NCBI RefSeq assembly: GCF_947241705.1
Contig: NC_079270.1
Span: 186,001 to 250,000, forward strand
DNA length: 64,000 bases
DNA from: Saccharomyces mikatae IFO 1815
Taxonomy: Eukaryota; Ascomycota; Saccharomycetes; Saccharomycetales; Saccharomycetaceae
Direction: 5' to 3'
Shown: positions 30,957 to 41,207 of the stretch, piece after piece
Layout of the letters: every line of letters begins with the position of its first letter
How positions within the stretch are numbered: position 1 is the first letter of the stretch
Position numbers and translations under genes: made by a program
The notes under the pieces: generated by a model
What the model saw: only the letters and a program-made list of their open reading frames with translations
Database searches by the model: none
What the model was told of the DNA's origin: nothing

Positions 30957-32432
30957 CTAATACCTGACTTCGTAAGAACCTGACCTCGATATATATTTGA
31001 TCCATTTTACAGCACGATGTTTGCTGTCTTTTCCGAAAATTGTGAAGTACCGCACGACCAATCCTGAGTTACTGAACATCATAACTTCGAAGTCCAGAGA
31101 CATTGGAGGCCTTGTCCATTGTTGCAAATTCAACTGAGTAGTATCACTTGTGGATACGGTTACCGCACTTAAAGTGTTTTCCGTCAATCCATTGTACTTG
31201 TTGAATCTCCACATCATTGCGTTCTCCTCGGGCACGAACTTACAATGACCATTAGAAACACTTATTTTACAATCTACAGTGCTTGGTGGAACAGGTATAT
31301 GTAATGTTACATCCTTGGCGGAAAGCTTCCCCGGGAATAACGACTTCAATGTTATCCTGTAATCGATCTCATTATCTCTTGTGGAATGTGTAACAATAGG
31401 TGTGATCTTGAACGGCAGGTTTATGTTGTCCCGTACATGATATTTCATTAATTCCATCGAACCATCTGGTGGGACGAACTCAATAGTATGGTTTTTATTA
31501 AACTTGTCAAGTGACACACATTCGTGGAATTTACAATCCTCTAATAAAACACTGCCAGCAGCAGCTTTGTGAATAAAGTTCTTGCTTTCAAAATTGCCAC
31601 GGGAATGATGCTGCTGCTGCGCTAACCATTTCTTCTCGTCCTCGGATTGCATCCCTAAAGAATCATTCAGTCCGAATCTGCAAATTGGAGTCCCGCTCAG
31701 ATGTGTCGTAATGTCTATGGTCCCATCGACATAAGACTTCAAGATAGAGCCATCTCTAGAAACCAGAATATTCATCCTCTCATTGACATACAGAAACACT
31801 TCGTCCTTCTTGTGCGTTATCCCTTTGGGCCTCCAAGTGATCTTATTGCCATCGTAGAAATCAGAAGCCGAATCTCCTTGACCTAGGAAACTACTGCTGC
31901 TTTTCTTCAAAAATTTGGGAAAATGCAATTCTCCACTGACAGAACTGGGAGAAGATGAGGAAGACAACATATCATTTCCATCGGGACTATCCAATAACCC
32001 GCCCGTGTTTCTCACGGGTTTCACAGACATCTGTGCTATTACAGAATTCAATTCAGTGTCAATGGGTATCCCATTCCCTCCCAGCATTATATCCAGCATC
32101 TCATGCACGATCATGAATTCTTCTTTCAAGGCCTCCTCTCTATCCAGTCGATATGCATTCATTACGAAATCAAGCTTGTATAAAAACTCCCAGATCGCCG
32201 CACTGTTGGCGTTGCTTCTCGTAATTGTTACTAACCATAAATTGTCACCATGTCTCGACCGGATGTGATGGAAAGTCGTAGATCCCAACGTCAGCACAGG
32301 CGATCTGACATCCAGGTTGTTAATAACTTGCACTCGGAAGATATCGGATATAGACCGCTTCAACGAGTTCTTGAAGAACTTGTTCAAAACAAGCTCACCT
32401 CTCGACGAGTATATCAGCACCCCACTAATCAT
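30957..32432 (-). CDS. APM4: APM4, mu subunit of the AP-2 clathrin adaptor
   Basis: A 491-residue medium (mu) adaptin. The N-terminal longin-like domain (about 1-140) begins MISGVLIYSSRGELVL. A Ser-rich linker (about 150-200) and the mu-homology domain (about 205-491, from ITWRPKGITHKKDEVFLYVNE) follow. Family knowledge: Apm4 is the AP-2 cargo subunit at the plasma membrane; in yeast it helps take up the K28 killer toxin and cell-wall sensors such as Mid2. Length equals the reference. It diverges from PRS5. Confidence 0.96.
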   Translation of the reverse strand: MISGVLIYSSRGELVLNKFFKNSLKRSISDIFRVQVINNLDVRSPVLTLGSTTFHHIRSRHGDNLWLVTITRSNANSAAIWEFLYKLDFVMNAYRLDREEALKEEFMIVHEMLDIMLGGNGIPIDTELNSVIAQMSVKPVRNTGGLLDSPDGNDMLSSSSSPSSVSGELHFPKFLKKSSSSFLGQGDSASDFYDGNKITWRPKGITHKKDEVFLYVNERMNILVSRDGSILKSYVDGTIDITTHLSGTPICRFGLNDSLGMQSEDEKKWLAQQQHHSRGNFESKNFIHKAAAGSVLLEDCKFHECVSLDKFNKNHTIEFVPPDGSMELMKYHVRDNINLPFKITPIVTHSTRDNEIDYRITLKSLFPGKLSAKDVTLHIPVPPSTVDCKISVSNGHCKFVPEENAMMWRFNKYNGLTENTLSAVTVSTSDTTQLNLQQWTRPPMSLDFEVMMFSNSGLVVRYFTIFGKDSKHRAVKWIKYISRSGSYEVRY

Positions 32433-32675
32433 TGCTCACCATAACTCTCTGTGATTCTTTCTTCAAGGGCCTGCTAAGGATATCTATACCTTACCTTTAT
32501 GTTCTCCTATAGTCTTCAATAAAAGAAACGATGGCTGTTACCCTTCGATTACAATTGAAAAAATTTTCTAGCAAATAAATGGCTGCGATTAAATGAAGGC
32601 TAGATGAGATGAGAGTAGATTGGTGGAATTAATAACTTGATTGGAGGCTGCTACGAGGCTAGGAACGTAGTCTAT

Positions 32676-34166
32676 ATGTCTATGAGTAATATTGTTGTCT
32701 TTGGAGGGGATTCGCACCCCGAGTTAGTCACTAAGATCTGCGAGAATTTGGACATTCATCCTTCACAGGTAGAATTAGGGAAGTTTTCTAATGGGGAAAC
32801 GAGCATTGCGCTACGTGAGTCTGTTCGTGAAAAGGACGTGTACATTATCCAGAGTGGGTGCGGCCAAGTGAACGACACGTTCATGCAGTTGCTGATCTTG
32901 ATCAGTGCCTGTAAGTCAGCTTCTGCCTCGAGGGTTACAGCTGTGATGCCATATCTCTGCTACTCGAGACAGCCGGATATCCCATATACTGCCAAGGGTG
33001 CACCCATCATCTCAAAGCCCAAGGAAAATTACACTTTTGAATCTCATCCTGGCACCCCTGTGTCATCTTCATTAATGACGCAAAGACCGGGTGCTGAAAG
33101 CTCGCTGAAGAGTTTGGATAGTGCCATACGATCCACGATCAATTTAGAAAATCCTCAACCTATCAGAACGCCAAACAACATTGCGACGGCAAATAATAAT
33201 TTCGATATCAAGAAGACGCTTTCTTTTTCAAGAATCCCCATGATTCCCGGTGGAAAGTTGCAAAATACGAGCAATAGCACGGACGCTGGTGAATTATTCA
33301 ACGCACAAAATGCCGGTTATAAGTTGTGGGTAGTACAAGCCGGTACTCTGATTGCTCATTTATTGAGCGCTGCAGGAGCAGACCACGTGATCACAATGGA
33401 TTTGCACGACCCACAATTTCCTGGGTTCTTCGATATTCCAGTCGATAATCTTTACTGTAAGCCTATTGCTCAAAACTATATCCAACATCGTATTCCAGAC
33501 TATCAGGATGCTGTGATTGTTTCGCCAGACGCCGGTGGTGCCAAAAGAGCTACAGCTATTGCAGACGCTCTAGAGTTGTCCTTTGCTTTAATTCATAAAG
33601 AAAGAAGGTCACAGTTATTAAAGGGTCCTCCAGATGCCACATTGACTTCTGGTGGTTCACTGCCTGTATCTCCAAGACCATTAGTGACTACTTTGGTATC
33701 CTCGCAGAACATGACCACTTCAGGTGCCGCTGCAGTTGCAGCTCTTGAAATGAAGAAAACAACTTCAGCCTCTTCTACTTCGTCTCAATCTTCTAATTCG
33801 TCCAAGTTCGTTCAGACCACCATGCTTGTTGGTGATGTTAGAAACAAGGTTTGCATTATAGTGGATGATTTGGTGGATACTTCATACACAATCACCAGAG
33901 CTGCGAAATTATTGAAGGATCAAGGATCTACCAAAGTTTACGCTTTAATCACGCACGGTATCTTTTCCGGTGATGCGCTAGAAAGGATCGGTCAAAGTAG
34001 TATAGACAAACTGATAATTTCCAATACAGTTCCTCAGGATAGAACGTTACAATACCTAGGTAAGGATAGAGTGGATGTTATTGACGTTTCTTGCATAATT
34101 GGTGAAGCTATCAGAAGAATCCATAACGGTGAGTCCATTTCAATGTTGTTTGAACACGGTTGGTAG
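32676..34166 (+). CDS. PRS5: PRS5, PRPP synthetase subunit
   Basis: From the ATG at 32676 ([17 protein letters not shown]) the protein is 496 residues, equal to reference Prs5. The 13 in-frame codons upstream have no AUG. It is a ribose-phosphate pyrophosphokinase: it has the N-terminal PRPP synthetase fold, the [18 protein letters not shown] segment, [10 protein letters not shown], and the PRPP-binding loop [13 protein letters not shown]. As in other yeast Prs5 proteins, a large non-homologous insert (about 115-205) and a Ser/Thr-rich stretch (about 330-380) interrupt the fold. Family knowledge: Prs5 works with Prs2 and Prs4 to make PRPP for nucleotides, His and Trp, and links to cell-wall integrity signalling. 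Confidence 0.96.
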   Translation: MSMSNIVVFGGDSHPELVTKICENLDIHPSQVELGKFSNGETSIALRESVREKDVYIIQSGCGQVNDTFMQLLILISACKSASASRVTAVMPYLCYSRQPDIPYTAKGAPIISKPKENYTFESHPGTPVSSSLMTQRPGAESSLKSLDSAIRSTINLENPQPIRTPNNIATANNNFDIKKTLSFSRIPMIPGGKLQNTSNSTDAGELFNAQNAGYKLWVVQAGTLIAHLLSAAGADHVITMDLHDPQFPGFFDIPVDNLYCKPIAQNYIQHRIPDYQDAVIVSPDAGGAKRATAIADALELSFALIHKERRSQLLKGPPDATLTSGGSLPVSPRPLVTTLVSSQNMTTSGAAAVAALEMKKTTSASSTSSQSSNSSKFVQTTMLVGDVRNKVCIIVDDLVDTSYTITRAAKLLKDQGSTKVYALITHGIFSGDALERIGQSSIDKLIISNTVPQDRTLQYLGKDRVDVIDVSCIIGEAIRRIHNGESISMLFEHGW

Positions 34167-34422
34167 TGGCGTTAATGTGTTATATTCTTTATCGATAAAA
34201 TAGGAAAAAGTGTATATATAGTTCATATATAAAATTTCTACATTTTCTTTTGTTTAGTATGTGTATTGAAACATTTTATTTATAGGTTAGAGAAACAAAA
34301 AAAAAAGGTAACTTCTTCATGTAAAACTGTTGGAAAATTTTAAACACCCCTTCCCACTTGTAAACTCATGCATGTAGGTGTAGTAACGATGATTTATAGT
34401 CGATTTTTCTATTATATCTGCT

Positions 34423-36570
34423 TTATCTTTTCATAGTTGACGAAGAGCCATTTCCTTCATAATTGGAGGTTCTTGAAAACGAGTCTGAGAAATTTGTACG
34501 ATCATTGTTAGTGTTTTCGTTCTTGAATTTCTTTCTAATACTGGAAAATAAACTCGTATTCGAACTTGAACTTTCCCTATCGTCAGTTTGGTTTGAGTTG
34601 TCTTGATTGGCATTTTCGTTGCCATATTCGCTTTTGGATTCATCCCAATCCTTTGCAGGGCCAATGATTGTCTTAGGAACACCTTTGACTGTAATCACAG
34701 ATTCAACAATACCATTCTTGGTGTTTTGGTAAGAGGACGAAATTGTGACGTTTTGGTTTTCATTGAGATGGTCTGTGCCAGAATTAGGAATTGATATGCT
34801 ATCAGGGCTATTTCTTGTGGTGTTTGTAGAGGTAGTGACTTGAGTCGGCTGACCAGACCGCTGAGTATGGAGCATAGCTTGGCGCGATAACTCTGCGTGA
34901 TCATTTAATAGTTGGTGTTCTTCAGTAGAGAGTGACTTATCGCTCGAGTGGGGTGCTGGAGACGGTTCTTTGCCAGAAGGAGAAGAGTGAGTAGTGATAA
35001 TCTTTGGGACATTAGCAGGCTTTTTAATAGTGACAAAGGATTTATTTATATTCAATGGGTTCGATGCTAGGTTGGAAGGTATGATAGCGCTATGTTCTGT
35101 AGATTGTGGGGTTGGGGATGAAAGAGCCAATCTTGAAGTGACATTCGGAGTCGGATTGGACCTGTCGTTACCATCATTGGATTTTCTCCAATTCCAAGTT
35201 TTATTGTTTGAAGCTTGTTGTTGGTGCTCGGATGGGTGATTGGAAGTGGATGGAGATAAGAGTGGAGACAATTCATCGGTTTGATCCGCAGTTCGGTGCT
35301 CCTTGTGCGAGCTGGTGTACAAATGATGCAAGTAGGAAGTAATATGCCTTTTACTCAAGGGCCCCGGTTGTTGCCTCATAATATGTTGATGCATGTCGAC
35401 AAAGACGTCAGATTCGTCTACAATTTCTTCACCAATCAATTCTTCAATGACATCTTCCAAAGTTAAGACACCAATAGCGCCATGGGAGGAGCCTGGCTCT
35501 TTGCTCACAACACACATGTGTGATTTTCCTTCTTGGAAATAATTCAGAATATTCAAACAAGATGTGTTTGGGGAAGTTTCCGGTAACGTGGCTAAAGGAA
35601 AGTGCGAAACTGGGAGGCAATCATCAGGATCGTAGGAGATAAGCACCCTGACAAGTAACATTCCAATGAAATTGTTCGGTTCATTGGGCAAAAAAATGGG
35701 TATTCTGGAAAACCCCGAATTGAAGATCTTTTCGACTGTTTTATCGTCTAGGATGGTGTCAGCACTCATTGTAAAGACATTTTCAATTGGAGTCATGATT
35801 TCCTCCACCCTTTTTGCCTTCAGATCCAAAACAGCAGAGATGATGGTGACTTCGTCCTTCGTCAACCTTTCGACACCCATGGTCCTATGCAGTGTGACCA
35901 AAGTTTTCAGACCGGACTTCTTGTATATGGTGCCATGGTCTTCACCTAGCATATAATCCAGTAGAGTGGCAATCGGATACGCAACAGGGTACATCAGGTA
36001 CATCAGCACAAGAACAAAAGGGCAAAAGAATGCCCCAACCTGCAACCCGTATTTAACACAGACACTTTGCGGTATGATTTCACCGAAAATCACAATCAGG
36101 ATAGTTGATGAGACCACGGCTTGCCAGCCGCCCCCAAGACACCTATCCAAGACAATAGGCAGCGTTTCGTTGGTTATAACATTGGAGAGAAGCAGTGTGA
36201 CCAGAACCCAATGTTTACCCTTAGATATCAAGTCAAGCACTCGCTTGGCCAGCTTCTTTTCAGAACTTGAGCCTGAAGTACTAATCACTTTCAGGTAAAC
36301 CTCATCTTGACCCATCAGCCCGAGAGTCAACCCTGCAAACACACCACCTAGCAGCACCAGGATGATGGAAATAATGTAGTACGTGGTGACGCCTGCCTCG
36401 TCACCTACACCGTGGCCGGACTCGCCAACGTCCCTAGAATAGAGTCCGTGCGATCCGGATATCAACGGCAGCGAGTATATTTTCGGAATAGTGAAGATAT
36501 GGTACAAGAACATGTATAACCAATGAGAGGCCCCAGATCGTGATCTCGACCTTAGCGACAACAACGACAT
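34423..36570 (-). CDS. MAM3: MAM3, vacuolar CNNM/CorC-like membrane protein
   Basis: I place the start at the ATG at 36568-36570 (MSLLSLRSRSRSG), which gives 715 residues against about 706 in the reference; the frame continues upstream 23 codons without an AUG. Order: an N-terminal hydrophobic signal or anchor segment (about 15-40), a DUF21/CNNM transmembrane domain (about 60-220, with GLTLGLMGQDEVYLKV and VIFGEIIPQSV), a CBS pair (about 245-375, LTLEDVIEELIGEEIVDESD at its end), and a long Ser/Asn-rich tail. Family knowledge: Mam3 sits in the vacuole membrane and affects Mg, Mn and Co tolerance and mitochondrial form. The tail is the least conserved part. Confidence 0.93.
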   Translation of the reverse strand: MSLLSLRSRSRSGASHWLYMFLYHIFTIPKIYSLPLISGSHGLYSRDVGESGHGVGDEAGVTTYYIISIILVLLGGVFAGLTLGLMGQDEVYLKVISTSGSSSEKKLAKRVLDLISKGKHWVLVTLLLSNVITNETLPIVLDRCLGGGWQAVVSSTILIVIFGEIIPQSVCVKYGLQVGAFFCPFVLVLMYLMYPVAYPIATLLDYMLGEDHGTIYKKSGLKTLVTLHRTMGVERLTKDEVTIISAVLDLKAKRVEEIMTPIENVFTMSADTILDDKTVEKIFNSGFSRIPIFLPNEPNNFIGMLLVRVLISYDPDDCLPVSHFPLATLPETSPNTSCLNILNYFQEGKSHMCVVSKEPGSSHGAIGVLTLEDVIEELIGEEIVDESDVFVDMHQHIMRQQPGPLSKRHITSYLHHLYTSSHKEHRTADQTDELSPLLSPSTSNHPSEHQQQASNNKTWNWRKSNDGNDRSNPTPNVTSRLALSSPTPQSTEHSAIIPSNLASNPLNINKSFVTIKKPANVPKIITTHSSPSGKEPSPAPHSSDKSLSTEEHQLLNDHAELSRQAMLHTQRSGQPTQVTTSTNTTRNSPDSISIPNSGTDHLNENQNVTISSSYQNTKNGIVESVITVKGVPKTIIGPAKDWDESKSEYGNENANQDNSNQTDDRESSSSNTSLFSSIRKKFKNENTNNDRTNFSDSFSRTSNYEGNGSSSTMKR

Positions 36571-37591
36571 ATTTCTTAAACTAGTTCGCGTTCGGTCCGA
36601 ATAGCAGTAACACCAGCAATCCAGAAGCAGCGGCAGCAAGTAATAGCAGTAAGAATATTAACTCTTTTCCTATTATGTAATGTGCAACAACCACGATCGG
36701 GAAGACATATGTGCAATTACCAAGGTCCCCTTTTTTCCCACTTGAAAATTCAATACTGATGAAATAAACCCGAAAAATGAAAAAAAATAAAGAGAAAAGA
36801 GAAAGCACAAGCCCTACTCCTGAATCCGTCTTTAAGACAGTACCCTATCAAAATAAAACACCTAGCCCTAGGTTTTGCAATCACTCGGAACGTCTGAAAA
36901 CTCCGATTATTTTATCGGAACATCCGAGCACCCGCGCCTTCCTCAACCCAGTCACCGCTTTAGGAACCGTGTGCGATGAGCTAATCCTGAGCCATCACCC
37001 ACCCCCACCCGATGATGACAGCAATTCGGGAGGGCGAAAAAATAAAAACTGGAGCAAGAAATTAACATCACCATCACCATCACCATCGTATCGCCATAGC
37101 CTCTAGTCATAGCCATCATGCAAGCGTGTATCTTTTAGGATTCAGTCATCATTGCTGAGTTTCGTTCCCCTTCACATGATGAGGGAGGTTGAGTATGCTC
37201 GAAACAATGAGAGGATGATAGTTTTTTACTATTGTTATATTACGCTTTTTGCGCCTGAGTGCCGATGGTTTGCTGAGGGGAAGAGGGTTTAGCTTGCGGA
37301 CCTATTGTCATTGTTATTCCGATTAATGTATTGTTCAGTTCTCCTCTACTTTATGATTCTAGTACTATAATTTTTTTTTTTGGTTTACTTTTTCTTCTTG
37401 CCTTTTTTTCTTGTTACTTTTTTTTTTCTTACTTTTTTTTTCTTCCACTAAGCTTTTTTCTTGGATTTATCCTTGGGTTCTTCTTTCTACTCCTTTAGAA
37501 TTTTTTTTTATATATTAATTTTTAAGTTTACGTATTTTAGTAGATTCAATTCTCTTTCCTTTTCCTTTTCCTTCGGTCCCCTTCCTTATCA
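36571..37591. other. Divergent MAM3/GPD2 intergenic region
   Basis: About 1.0 kb between two divergent genes. It holds a short CATCAC repeat near 37066-37086, several T-runs and pyrimidine-rich DNA from 37365 to 37570, the usual look of a strong yeast promoter, leading into GPD2. An open frame of 109 codons at 36777-37106 is low in complexity (Pro, Ser, Lys) and unconvincing as a gene. Confidence 0.7.
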
Positions 37592-38914
37592 ATGCTTGCT
37601 GTCAGAAGATTAACAAGGTATACATTTCTCAAGCGAACGCATCCGGTGTTATATACTCGTCGTGCATATAGAATTTTGCCTTTAAGATCCGCTTCCCTTA
37701 GAAGATCATCGTTACGAATACAACTGCACTCAAAGATGACAGCTCATACCGATGAGAAACAGCACAAGCATTGCCATGAGGACCATTTTATCAGAAGATC
37801 GGACTCTGCCGTGTCGATTGTACATTTAAAACGTGCACCTTTCAAAGTCACAGTGATCGGTTCTGGTAACTGGGGTACCACTATTGCTAAGGTGATTGCA
37901 GAAAACACAGAATTGCATCCTCACATTTTCGAATCGGAGGTGAGAATGTGGGTGTTTGATGAGAAGATTGGTGACGAAAATCTGACGGATATCATAAATA
38001 CAAGACACCAAAATGTCAAGTACCTACCAAAGATTGATCTGCCCCATAACTTAGTAGCCGATCCTGATCTTTTGCATTCCATCAAGGGTGCCGATATCCT
38101 TGTTTTCAACATTCCTCATCAGTTTTTGCCAAATATAGTCAAGCAGTTGCAAGGCCACGTGGCACCTCATGTAAGAGCCATCTCATGTCTAAAGGGTTTC
38201 GAACTAGGTTCCAAGGGTGTCCAGTTGTTATCCTCGTACGTCACTGACGAGTTAGGAATTCAGTGTGGGGCTCTATCCGGTGCCAACTTAGCACCAGAAG
38301 TGGCTAAGGAGCATTGGTCTGAAACTACGGTGGCTTACCAATTACCAAAGGACTACCAAGGAGATGGGAAAGATGTAGATCATAAGATTTTGAAACTACT
38401 ATTCCACAGACCTTATTTCCACGTTAACGTCATCGACGATGTCGCTGGTATATCCATTGCAGGTGCTTTGAAGAACGTTGTGGCACTTGCATGTGGTTTT
38501 GTAGAAGGTATGGGATGGGGTAACAATGCCTCTGCTGCCATCCAAAGACTAGGTTTGGGTGAAATCATCAAGTTTGGTAGAATGTTCTTCCCGGAATCCA
38601 AAGTCGAAACCTACTATCAAGAATCAGCCGGTGTTGCAGATCTAATCACCACGTGTTCAGGTGGTAGAAACGTCAAGGTTGCCACATACATGGCCAAAAC
38701 CGGTAAGTCTGCCTTGGAAGCAGAAAAGGAACTACTAAACGGTCAATCTGCCCAAGGCATAATCACATGTAGAGAAGTTCATGAATGGCTCCAAACATGC
38801 GAATTAACCCAAGAATACCCACTGTTCGAGGCAGTGTACCAGATAATCTACAACAACCTCCGGATGGAAGACCTACCGGAAATGATTGAAGAACTGGACA
38901 TCGATGACGAATAG
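37592..38914 (+). CDS. GPD2: GPD2, NAD-dependent glycerol-3-phosphate dehydrogenase
   Basis: A 440-residue enzyme, the same length as yeast Gpd2. Residues 1 to about 45 are Arg/Leu/Ser-rich without acidic residues, a mitochondrial presequence. The NAD-binding loop is GSGNWGTTIAK at 90-100. The catalytic domain includes SGANLAPEVAKEHWSET and GALKNVVALACGFVEGMGWG with its Lys. Family knowledge: Gpd2 reduces dihydroxyacetone phosphate to glycerol-3-phosphate and reoxidises NADH, chiefly without oxygen, while its paralogue Gpd1 serves osmotic stress. The presequence differs at many positions from S. cerevisiae while the core is nearly the same, which supports a sister species. Confidence 0.97.
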   Translation: MLAVRRLTRYTFLKRTHPVLYTRRAYRILPLRSASLRRSSLRIQLHSKMTAHTDEKQHKHCHEDHFIRRSDSAVSIVHLKRAPFKVTVIGSGNWGTTIAKVIAENTELHPHIFESEVRMWVFDEKIGDENLTDIINTRHQNVKYLPKIDLPHNLVADPDLLHSIKGADILVFNIPHQFLPNIVKQLQGHVAPHVRAISCLKGFELGSKGVQLLSSYVTDELGIQCGALSGANLAPEVAKEHWSETTVAYQLPKDYQGDGKDVDHKILKLLFHRPYFHVNVIDDVAGISIAGALKNVVALACGFVEGMGWGNNASAAIQRLGLGEIIKFGRMFFPESKVETYYQESAGVADLITTCSGGRNVKVATYMAKTGKSALEAEKELLNGQSAQGIITCREVHEWLQTCELTQEYPLFEAVYQIIYNNLRMEDLPEMIEELDIDDE

Positions 38915-39659
38915 ACACTCGCCCCTCTTTGATCTTTTTTTTTTCCTCCTCATTTTATCATTATAAACAAACTCTACTACTACTACTAATAGTACTACTA
39001 TGATTTTCTATTCTCTTTCTCTTTAAGTATCTATCATTTACCGATAATTTCTATATAAACACGACTACTTCTCTACACGCCATTATCGTTTACATATTAT
39101 TACACTACTAAAGAAAGATACGACACACTGCACCATAAAACAATAAAACATCCTCCTTTAGCCTTTCTGTTATCTACACAACCCTCAGTAGCATTCTCTC
39201 GAACTTCTTCACTGCGCTCATTTTCCACATGGGCCCAGCTATCGAGATAAGCGAAGTCAGGCCAGTCACTACAAACGATAGGCATAGAATTTCACACTTT
39301 TTTCGTGACTCATGCACTTTTTACCCGTGGTTTTCCGCGGTCGCAACCTATTTCCATTAACGGTGCCGTATGCAAGAGTCATTTAAAGGCAGGAGAGAGA
39401 GATTACTCATCTTCATTGGATCAAATTGATGACTGCGCAGCATTAGATAGTGTAATCTAGGCAGTTGCGAGACCCAAATTGGGGCTGCGCCCATTGGTAT
39501 ATTAATGGGCATACAATTGTAGTCTCCTGTTCTTGTTTTTGTTCTTGTTCCGTTTTGGTTTTCTCCATACTTTGGATCTTATCTGTCGGTATTGCATCAT
39601 TAAAAACATTGTTCTAATATACACGCACACAAGAAAATACACATACTTGCATAAATAAA
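38915..39659. other. GPD2-ARG1 intergenic region
   Basis: About 745 bases. The first part (38935-39120) is the T-rich GPD2 3' end with a small TAC repeat near 38978-38999. The second part is the ARG1 promoter described separately. No gene is supported here; the 61-codon reverse frame at 39100-39285 looks accidental. Confidence 0.7.
39306..39505 (+). promoter_or_regulatory. ARG1 promoter: Gcn4, Reb1 and TATA elements
   Basis: TGACTCA at 39306-39312 is a perfect Gcn4 site, and GAGTCA at 39376-39381 is a reversed near-match. TTACCCG at 39321-39327 is a Reb1 core. ARG-box-like sequence is plausible near 39428-39455 but I cannot define it firmly. A TATA-like TATATTAA sits at 39498-39505, about 155 bases before the ARG1 start. 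The layout fits Gcn4 induction and ArgR/Mcm1 repression known for ARG1. Confidence 0.65.
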
Positions 39660-40922
39660 ATGTCTAAGGGAAAAGTTTGTTTGGCTTACTCTGGGGGTTT
39701 AGACACCTCCGTCATTCTGGCTTGGTTGCTGGACCAAGGTTACGAGGTTGTGGCTTTCATGGCTAACGTTGGTCAAGAAGAAGATTTTGACGCCGCTAAA
39801 GAAAAGGCTTTGAAGATTGGTGCCTGTAAGTTTGTTTGCGTTGACTGTCGTGAAGATTTTGTCAAGGACATTCTATTCCCAGCTGTACAGGTTAACGCTG
39901 TATACGAAGACGTCTACCTATTGGGTACCTCATTGGCCAGACCAGTTATCGCCAAGGCTCAAATTGACGTCGCTAAACAAGAGGGCTGTTTTGCGGTGTC
40001 TCACGGCTGTACCGGTAAAGGTAACGATCAAATCAGATTCGAATTATCCTTCTACGCTTTGAAGCCAGATGTTAAATGTATCACACCATGGAGAATGCCT
40101 GAATTTTTTGAAAGATTTGCTGGTAGAAAGGACTTGTTAGACTATGCGGCACAAAAGGGTATTCCAGTTGCTCAAACCAAGTCCAAGCCATGGTCTACCG
40201 ACGAAAACCAAGCTCATATCTCTTATGAAGCTGGTATTTTGGAAGACCCAGATACTACCCCACCAAAGGACATGTGGAAACTGATCGTAGACCCAATGGA
40301 TGCTCCAGACCAACCACAAGATTTGTCCATTGATTTCGAACGTGGTCTCCCAGCTAAATTGACCTACACCGATAACAAGACTTCCAAGGAGGTTTCTGTT
40401 ACCAAGCCTTTGGACGTTTTCTTGGCCGCATCCAATTTGGCAAGAGCCAATGGTGTTGGTAGAATCGATATTGTAGAAGATCGTTACATTAACTTGAAAT
40501 CCAGAGGTTGTTACGAACAAGCTCCATTGACCGTTTTGAGAAAAGCTCATGTTGACCTGGAAGGTTTGACGCTAGATAAGGAAGTCCGCCAATTGAGGGA
40601 CTCATTCGTTACACCAAACTACTCAAGATTGATATATAACGGTTCCTACTTCACCCCAGAATGTGAGTACATCAGATCCATGATCCAACCTTCCCAAAAT
40701 AGTGTCAATGGTACTGTCAGAGTTAGATTATATAAAGGTAACGTCATCATTCTGGGTAGATCCACAAAGACTGAGAAGTTATACGACCCAACAGAATCAT
40801 CTATGGATGAATTGACCGGTTTCTTACCTACTGACACCACTGGTTTCATCGCCATCCAAGCTATCAGAATTAAAAAATACGGGGAATCCAAAAAAAGCAA
40901 AGGTGAAGAATTGACTTTGTAA
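39660..40922 (+). CDS. ARG1: ARG1, argininosuccinate synthase
   Basis: A 420-residue enzyme, the same length as yeast Arg1. The N-terminal ATP pyrophosphatase loop is AYSGGLDTS at 9-17. The family motif GCTGKGNDQIRFE and the synthetase domain follow. Family knowledge: it joins citrulline and aspartate with ATP to form argininosuccinate in the cytosol. Codon use is strongly biased to preferred yeast codons, as expected for a well-expressed gene. I count about four substitutions against the S. cerevisiae protein from memory, all mild. Confidence 0.98.
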   Translation: MSKGKVCLAYSGGLDTSVILAWLLDQGYEVVAFMANVGQEEDFDAAKEKALKIGACKFVCVDCREDFVKDILFPAVQVNAVYEDVYLLGTSLARPVIAKAQIDVAKQEGCFAVSHGCTGKGNDQIRFELSFYALKPDVKCITPWRMPEFFERFAGRKDLLDYAAQKGIPVAQTKSKPWSTDENQAHISYEAGILEDPDTTPPKDMWKLIVDPMDAPDQPQDLSIDFERGLPAKLTYTDNKTSKEVSVTKPLDVFLAASNLARANGVGRIDIVEDRYINLKSRGCYEQAPLTVLRKAHVDLEGLTLDKEVRQLRDSFVTPNYSRLIYNGSYFTPECEYIRSMIQPSQNSVNGTVRVRLYKGNVIILGRSTKTEKLYDPTESSMDELTGFLPTDTTGFIAIQAIRIKKYGESKKSKGEELTL

Positions 40923-41207
40923 GTTAGACAATCTACTGCCTCAAAATAAATAACATTATTCTCCTACTCGTATTCATACACTCTTTTAGTGTAATTACAT
41001 ATGTAGACATGTGTGCTCAAGTATAAATAAAATAAAAAATTACTATTATTTCTGTATCTGGATAAAGAAATTTTTCACCAAAAGGCGTAGCCGTTCAGTT
41101 CAGGATAAATTCACGTAGCGTGAAATCCCAATCTTGTAAAGATGATAAAAATTATCCGTGAGGTAATTGAAAGGAAATAAACAGAACACAACATTATCAA
41201 GTCCGAG

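Noticed and set aside
32637-32675. In-frame extension of PRS5 upstream of its ATG
   Set aside because: Begins with TTG; the ATG at 32676 gives the reference length of 496.
36571-36639. In-frame extension of MAM3
   Set aside because: Begins with TTG; the first ATG is at 36570 and gives the homologous N-terminus.
36777-37106. 109-codon frame upstream of GPD2
   Set aside because: Low-complexity Pro/Ser/Lys content with a CATCAC repeat, sits in a promoter, no recognised relative.
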